The position numbers were made by a program, and so were the translations under genes. From NCBI RefSeq assembly GCF_900115495.1, contig NZ_FOWR01000012.1, positions 1 through 64,000 of the forward strand: a stretch of 64,000 nucleotides of DNA. Reading direction: 5' to 3'. Every line of letters starts with the position of its first letter. The first letter of the stretch is position 1. Positions 59,497 to 64,000 of this stretch are shown here, one piece after another. The notes beneath the pieces were generated by a model that was not told the DNA's origin, did no database searches, and saw only the letters and a list, made by a program, of their open reading frames with translations. The DNA comes from Enterovibrio norvegicus DSM 15893. Its GTDB lineage: Bacteria; Pseudomonadota; Gammaproteobacteria; Enterobacterales; Vibrionaceae.

Positions 59497-59814
59497 ATGG
59501 CAGACTGGAATGGCGAATATATTAACCCTTACGCCGAGCACGGTAAAAAGAAAGAACAAGTAAAGAAGATCACCGTCTCTATCCCGCTGAAAGTGTTAAA
59601 GATTCTGACTGATGAGCGTACTCGTCGTCAGGTGAACAATTTGCGCCACGCCACCAACAGTGAACTGCTGTGTGAAGCATTTTTACATGCTTACACCGGT
59701 CAACCACTGCCCACGGATGATGATATTCGCAAGGACAAAGGCGATAGCGTGCCTGCGGAAGCAAAGCGCATTATGAAAGAACTGGGTATCGAGTTTAACG
59801 AAGAAGAATATTAA
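59497..59814 (+). CDS. metJ: Methionine repressor MetJ
   Basis: 105 residues, exactly the E. coli length. Ribbon-helix-helix repressor: the beta-ribbon [15 protein letters not shown] binds the met box, then [20 protein letters not shown] (in part) and a C-terminal tail. SAM is its corepressor. It sits divergent from metB with the met-box array between. A strong terminator follows. Confidence 0.97.
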   Translation: MADWNGEYINPYAEHGKKKEQVKKITVSIPLKVLKILTDERTRRQVNNLRHATNSELLCEAFLHAYTGQPLPTDDDIRKDKGDSVPAEAKRIMKELGIEFNEEEY

Positions 59815-59833
59815 TTTCGTTAGCAGAATGACA

Positions 59834-59862
59834 AAAAAACCAGCCGATTGGCTGGTTTTTTT
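59834..59862. terminator. Terminator of metJ
   Basis: AAAAAACCAGCC-GATT-GGCTGGTTTTTTT, 12-bp stem with A and T tracts, 20 bases past the metJ stop and 68 bases from the convergent malic-enzyme stop. Confidence 0.93.
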
Positions 59863-59929
59863 TATTTAAAAGAAAACAGTACTATTTTCCTTTCAGAGTA
59901 CTACGGAAGAATTATGCGTTGATAAACGC

Positions 59930-61180
59930 TTATTTATCTTCCATGTAGTTTTCTGGCATCTCGATGCGCGACACACCAGATTCCACCGCAGCTACCGCTA
60001 CGGCTTTCGCGACGCGAGGCAACAAACGTGGGTCCATCGGCTTAGGAATGATGTAATCAATACCAAAACTCAACGCATCAGCACCCGCAGCCTTCAACAC
60101 TTCTGCTGGCACAGGCTCTTTCGCTAGAGAACGAATGGCTTCAACCGCTGCTAACTTCATTTCGTCATTGATGCGGCTTGCACGTACATCCAGTGCGCCG
60201 CGGAAAATGAATGGGAAACAAAGCACATTGTTCACTTGGTTCGGGTAATCCGAACGGCCAGTGCCCATGATCAAATCATCACGCACTTGGTGTGCAAGCT
60301 CAGGTTTGATTTCAGGATCCGGGTTTGAACACGCAAACACGATTGGCTTCTCTGCCATCAGCTTCAACGCTTCCGGAGGCAGCAAGTCAGGGCCAGACAC
60401 ACCCAAGAAAATGTCCGCACCTTCAATCACATCTTCAAGCGTGCGCTTGTCAGTGTTGTTCGCAAACAATTGCTTGTATTCGTTGATGTCATCACGACGC
60501 GTGTGGATAACGCCTTTACGGTCCAGCATGTAAATCTTTTCACGCTGAGCACCACATTTGATCAACAGCTCCATACACGCAACAGCCGCTGCACCTGCAC
60601 CCAAACAAACGACGACCGCGTCTTCGATGTTTTTACCTTGCAGTTCTAGCGCGTTCAGCATGCCCGCCGCGGTGACAATCGCCGTACCGTGCTGGTCATC
60701 ATGGAAAACAGGGACGTGGCAACGTTCGATCAACTGCTTTTCGATTTCAAAACAATCAGGTGCTTTGATGTCTTCAAGGTTGATGCCACCAAAGGTGTCA
60801 GAGATGTTGGCGACCGTGTCGACAAACTCTTCGATGGTGCGGTGCTTCACTTCAATATCAATGGAATCCAAACCCGCGAAGCGTTTAAACAGTAGCGCTT
60901 TACCTTCCATCACAGGTTTTGATGCAAGTGGGCCCAAGTTACCTAGGCCAAGGATAGCGGTGCCGTTTGAAATCACGGCAACCATGTTCCCTTTCGCTGT
61001 GTATTTATAAACATTATCAGCGTCTTGTGCGATTTCACGTACGGGTTCAGCCACACCTGGGCTGTACGCCAACGCCAGATCTTCCACGGTATCAGCTGGC
61101 TTGGTAAGTTCTACCGAAATTTTACCTGGCACTGGATAGGCGTGATAGTCCAGAGCCTGTTGGCGTTTGTCTTCAGACAT
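59930..61180 (-). CDS. maeB: Malic enzyme (short form)
   Basis: 416 residues. Malic enzyme N- and C-terminal NAD(P) domains: AYSPGVAEPVREI (about 38), NGTAILGLGNLGP (about 72), FHDDQHGTAIV (about 159) and CLGAGAAAVACMELL. It oxidatively decarboxylates malate to pyruvate. Unlike E. coli MaeB (759) it lacks the C-terminal phosphotransacetylase-like regulatory domain, so acetyl-phosphate-type control is not expected from sequence. The symbol is by relationship. Upstream, 61181-61412 holds its promoter region, in which I see no assignable site. Confidence 0.9.
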   Translation of the reverse strand: MSEDKRQQALDYHAYPVPGKISVELTKPADTVEDLALAYSPGVAEPVREIAQDADNVYKYTAKGNMVAVISNGTAILGLGNLGPLASKPVMEGKALLFKRFAGLDSIDIEVKHRTIEEFVDTVANISDTFGGINLEDIKAPDCFEIEKQLIERCHVPVFHDDQHGTAIVTAAGMLNALELQGKNIEDAVVVCLGAGAAAVACMELLIKCGAQREKIYMLDRKGVIHTRRDDINEYKQLFANNTDKRTLEDVIEGADIFLGVSGPDLLPPEALKLMAEKPIVFACSNPDPEIKPELAHQVRDDLIMGTGRSDYPNQVNNVLCFPFIFRGALDVRASRINDEMKLAAVEAIRSLAKEPVPAEVLKAAGADALSFGIDYIIPKPMDPRLLPRVAKAVAVAAVESGVSRIEMPENYMEDK

Positions 61181-61412
61181 GTTGTTATTTCCTGATTGTA
61201 TTTATCGTCATTGGTTAAAAGACTTGCCACGTTAGCGATCTCGCAAGCAAAGAGATCAATCCGTAACAAGTTCAGGGCGAGAACATCCCTACCCTAAATG
61301 TAATCGTAAAATGTTAACGCAGTGAGAATTTCAGAACCACCCTATTCCACGGTTATTATTAATTAGTATCTATAGTGATTTATGTAACGGGTATTACATG
61401 CCGAGATGGCAT

Positions 61413-61447
61413 AAAAAAAGGGAGGTGCTTTCGCACCTCCCTTTTTT
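61413..61447. terminator. Terminator of rpmE
   Basis: AAAAAAAGGGAGGTGC-TTTC-GCACCTCCCTTTTTT, 15-bp stem with long A and T tracts, 16 bases past the rpmE stop. Confidence 0.95.
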
Positions 61448-61463
61448 CGTTGTCTTTGCAATA

Positions 61464-61676
61464 TTACTTGCTAGACAGTGCGCCAAAACGCTTGTTGAAG
61501 CGATCAACACGGCCGCCAGTGTCAACAACACGTTGCTTACCAGTGTAGAATGGGTGGCACTTGTCACATACGTCCAGGTTGATATCTTTACCTAGAGTAG
61601 TGTTGAATTCAAAAGTGTTGCCGCATGAACATTTTGCAGTTACTGCAGCGTATTCTGGATGGATACCAGCTTTCAT
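61464..61676 (-). CDS. rpmE: 50S ribosomal protein L31, zinc-binding type
   Basis: 70 residues, as in E. coli. The four zinc cysteines are present (CSCG near 16-18, CDKCHPF near 37-40), so this is the C+ form that serves as a zinc reserve rather than the C- YkgM form. It bridges ribosomal subunits. The ATG at 61676 gives the family start MKAGIHPEY; the upstream reading was rejected. Confidence 0.97.
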   Translation of the reverse strand: MKAGIHPEYAAVTAKCSCGNTFEFNTTLGKDINLDVCDKCHPFYTGKQRVVDTGGRVDRFNKRFGALSSK

Positions 61677-61760
61677 AGGGATAACCTCTAATATAAGGCC
61701 GTGTCGCTCTCCCGAGCCTATCGGGCACCACACGTCGTTAACAAACAAATTGTAAGGCGC
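61677..61760 (-). promoter_or_regulatory. rpmE 5' leader, possible L31 autoregulatory RNA
   Basis: The rpmE leader contains a hairpin CCCGA-GCCTA-TCGGG (61713-61727) enclosed by GTGT/ACAC. L31 leaders bound by the protein itself are described in gammaproteobacteria, but I cannot match this stretch to that motif with certainty. The remaining gap to 61940 is the priA promoter region and shows nothing else assignable. Confidence 0.3.
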
Positions 61761-61940
61761 GAAATTCTAATCAAGGAGACCTAGGATCGCAACTTTTTTG
61801 TTCAATTCATTTCAAGACCAAGGATTACACTGCTTCAGCGCCTTGATTCAAAAAGATTATACTTTCGTCCTTTGCGCACCTGTTCCCCATAGGTACACTG
61901 TTCCGATGACAAGTTTCTTAATACGCAGCCTTTACACCTC

Positions 61941-64000
61941 ATGATCCCAATCATTGCCCAAGTGGCCTTGCCTGTGCCGTTGCACAAAACGTTTGATTAC
62001 CGAATTGGCAGTGACATGCCTGTTATCGGTGGGCGAGTACGCGTGCCATTTGGTAAGCAATTCAAAGTGGGCATAGTGGTTGCGCTGTCCGATACGTCAG
62101 ATTTTCCGCTAGAACAAATCAAACCGATCAATAGCGTCATAGATGCAGCGCCTTTGTGGCCCTCTCCTTTATATCAGCTATTAAATTGGGCAAGCCGCTA
62201 CTATCAGTACCCACTTGGTGATGCACTTGGCACGGTAATGCCCGGCCATTTGAGAAAAGGAAAGCTTGCGCAGCGTGAACGCGAACGCGTTTGGCAGATC
62301 ACCGAATCAGGTAAAGACCAACCGCTCACGGCATTAAATCGCGCCCCCAAGCAAGCGCGTCTTTTAACCTTGCTAAGAAGCGGTGCGATGACACACAGCG
62401 ATCTGCTTGATACCGAACTCACGGCAGCCGTTATCAAAGCGGTTGAGGACAAAGGTTGGATTGCGCCCGTAGAGAATGTGCGTGCGAAACCGTGGACACC
62501 AGGTTATGCCGTCGTCGAAGACAAGCCGACCCTCAACCATGAGCAAGCCATGGCGGTGGCAACCATCAATGCCAACCCAGAGTTTGGCTGCTATTTGATT
62601 GAAGGGGTGACAGGTTCAGGTAAAACAGAGGTGTACTTGAACCTGCTTGAGCCTGTTCTGTCAAAAGGCCAACAAGCCCTGATCCTTGTGCCTGAGATTG
62701 GTTTAACGCCGCAAACCATCAACCGGTTTAGACGCCGCTTCAATGTGCCCGTTGAAGTACTGCACTCAGGCTTGAACGATACCGAGCGCCTAAATGCTTG
62801 GCTCGCAGCCCGAGATAACGAAGCCGCCATTATTATCGGCACTCGCTCTGCGCTTTTCTCGCCGTGCAAATCTCTCGGCATCATCATTGTCGATGAAGAG
62901 CACGATGCCTCTTATAAGCAGCAAGACAGTTTTCGCTATCACGCCCGCGATCTGGCTGTGATGCGTGGCCATGAAGAAAACATTCCCGTGGTTCTTGGCT
63001 CTGCCACTCCCTCACTGGAAAGCCTTCACAACGCCACCACAGGCAAATACCATCATTTAATTTTATCGATTCGAGCCGGTAACGCCGTAAAAGCCAAACA
63101 CGGCGTGTTAGATATCCGAGGTTTGTATCTCGAGTCAGGGCTCTCTGCGCCCATGATTGCGGAAATGCGTAAGCATTTGTCCGTGGGTAATCAGGTGATG
63201 TTGTTTTTGAACCGCCGAGGTTATGCCCCTGCGTTAATGTGTCATGAGTGTGGCTGGCTGGCTGAATGTAAGCGTTGCGATGCTTACTACACACTGCACC
63301 AGCAAAGCGGTGAACTCCGCTGCCACCATTGCGGAACGCAGCGCCCAATCCCACACCAATGTGGCAGTTGTGGTTCAACGCAGTTAATCAGCGTCGGAGT
63401 GGGCACGGAACAGCTTGAGTCCCAATTGGCTAGCCTGTTTCCTGAATACAAAACCATTCGTATAGACCGCGATAACACGCGACGCAAAGGCGCGTTAGAG
63501 GAATACCTCAACGCCATCCACAATAAAGAATATCAAATCCTTATTGGCACGCAGATGTTGGCAAAAGGGCATCACTTCCCTGACGTCACGCTCGTGGGCT
63601 TGGTGGATGTAGACAGTGCCCTGTTTAGCAACGATTTTCGTGCCCCAGAAAGATTGGCGCAGCTTTTTGTGCAAGTAGCAGGTCGAGCAGGCCGTGCCAG
63701 CAAGCCCGGTTTAGTCTTGTTGCAAACGCACCACCCAGAACACGCACTGCTGCAATCCTTGATTCACAAAGGCTATGACAGCTTCGCACGGGCGGCTTTG
63801 CAAGAACGCCATCAAGCGCAATTGCCGCCATTCAGTTTCTTTGGGTTGATCCGCGCCGAATCCCACCAAAGCGACATGGTTGAACAGTTCCTGCAACAAG
63901 CACGTACCGTGCTGGATGCCAGCCCATTGGAAGATGACGGTTGCGCCGTGATGGGGCCAGCCCCAGCGCCGCTTCATCGCCGAGCGGGGCGCTACCGTTG
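61941..64000 (+). CDS. priA: Primosomal helicase PriA (3' end beyond window)
   Basis: The first 686 codons of about 730 are present, without a stop. N-terminal 3'-DNA-binding domain (1-~105), winged-helix region, helicase lobe 1 with Walker A GVTGSGKTEVY (about 224) and VDEEHD (about 317-322), a two-zinc insertion with eight cysteines (about 433-475; CHECG, CKRC, CHHCG, CGSCG), and lobe 2 with GTQMLAKGHHFPDV and QVAGRAGRA. PriA reloads replication forks after collapse. It starts at the ATG 61941, divergent from rpmE as in E. coli. Confidence 0.96.
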   Translation, partial: MIPIIAQVALPVPLHKTFDYRIGSDMPVIGGRVRVPFGKQFKVGIVVALSDTSDFPLEQIKPINSVIDAAPLWPSPLYQLLNWASRYYQYPLGDALGTVMPGHLRKGKLAQRERERVWQITESGKDQPLTALNRAPKQARLLTLLRSGAMTHSDLLDTELTAAVIKAVEDKGWIAPVENVRAKPWTPGYAVVEDKPTLNHEQAMAVATINANPEFGCYLIEGVTGSGKTEVYLNLLEPVLSKGQQALILVPEIGLTPQTINRFRRRFNVPVEVLHSGLNDTERLNAWLAARDNEAAIIIGTRSALFSPCKSLGIIIVDEEHDASYKQQDSFRYHARDLAVMRGHEENIPVVLGSATPSLESLHNATTGKYHHLILSIRAGNAVKAKHGVLDIRGLYLESGLSAPMIAEMRKHLSVGNQVMLFLNRRGYAPALMCHECGWLAECKRCDAYYTLHQQSGELRCHHCGTQRPIPHQCGSCGSTQLISVGVGTEQLESQLASLFPEYKTIRIDRDNTRRKGALEEYLNAIHNKEYQILIGTQMLAKGHHFPDVTLVGLVDVDSALFSNDFRAPERLAQLFVQVAGRAGRASKPGLVLLQTHHPEHALLQSLIHKGYDSFARAALQERHQAQLPPFSFFGLIRAESHQSDMVEQFLQQARTVLDASPLEDDGCAVMGPAPAPLHRRAGRYR

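Noticed and set aside
59930-61180. Malic enzyme as a truncated pseudogene of MaeB
   Set aside because: The two catalytic domains are complete and the frame ends normally with conserved residues; short malic enzymes without the phosphotransacetylase-like domain are a regular family.

Overview
The window looks like chromosomal DNA of a marine gammaproteobacterium of the family Vibrionaceae. It carries a close AphA homologue beside ppc, an oxyR / peroxiredoxin-glutaredoxin / Lpd-like block, an argH fused to an argA-type acetyltransferase, an ExeM/Xds-type extracellular nuclease, and the slyD-kef-yheS-prkB-crp-ast gene order. From memory this order resembles Vibrio cholerae chromosome 1. The genus cannot be fixed from sequence alone; an Enterovibrio/Grimontia-like relative is a guess. 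Nearly everything is core genome. The only clear mobile DNA is the 3' part of an IS110-family transposase at the left edge.

Layout. 1-600: IS110-type remnant and the slyD terminator. 0.6-4 kb (minus): slyD, yheV, and kefB/kefG for glutathione-gated K+ efflux. 4.2-6.6 kb: the ABC-F ATPase yheS and an overlapping TIGR02444 gene. 6.6-8.7 kb: a LysE exporter divergent from a MocR regulator, with a perfect palindrome between them. 8.7-13.4 kb: yheT, a DUF3187 barrel, yheU, prkB, yhfA and crp. 13.8-18.6 kb (minus): astC-astA-astD-DUF1338 for arginine catabolism. 18.9-24 kb: pabA, then an overlapping pair encoding a hybrid histidine kinase and an HD-GYP-like response regulator. The pair has lost the usual catalytic residues but kept its receiver aspartates. 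24-27 kb: secreted nuclease. 27-34.2 kb: aroK-aroB-damX-dam and rpe-gph-trpS. 34.4-38.8 kb: pilMNOPQ, divergent from mrcA (PBP1A). 41.5-45 kb: OxyR regulon genes with a recognisable OxyR operator. 45.4-50.6 kb: argCBGH(A), preceded by a tiny ORF ending in five arginine codons and by ARG boxes. 50.9-54.4 kb: ppc and aphA, with a LuxR/HapR-like box. 54.5-59.8 kb: metF, metBL and metJ, with MetJ box arrays. 59.9-64 kb: malic enzyme, rpmE and most of priA.

Themes. Several circuits can be read directly. Methionine genes sit with their repressor and its operators. Peroxide-defence genes sit with OxyR and its operator. Arginine synthesis has two apparent control layers (ArgR operator plus arginine-rich leader), and arginine degradation lies 30 kb away. 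argE, which I expect divergent from argC, is absent. The observations most worth following are the non-catalytic-looking phosphorelay pair (19562-23858) and the arginine leader peptide (50497-50547).
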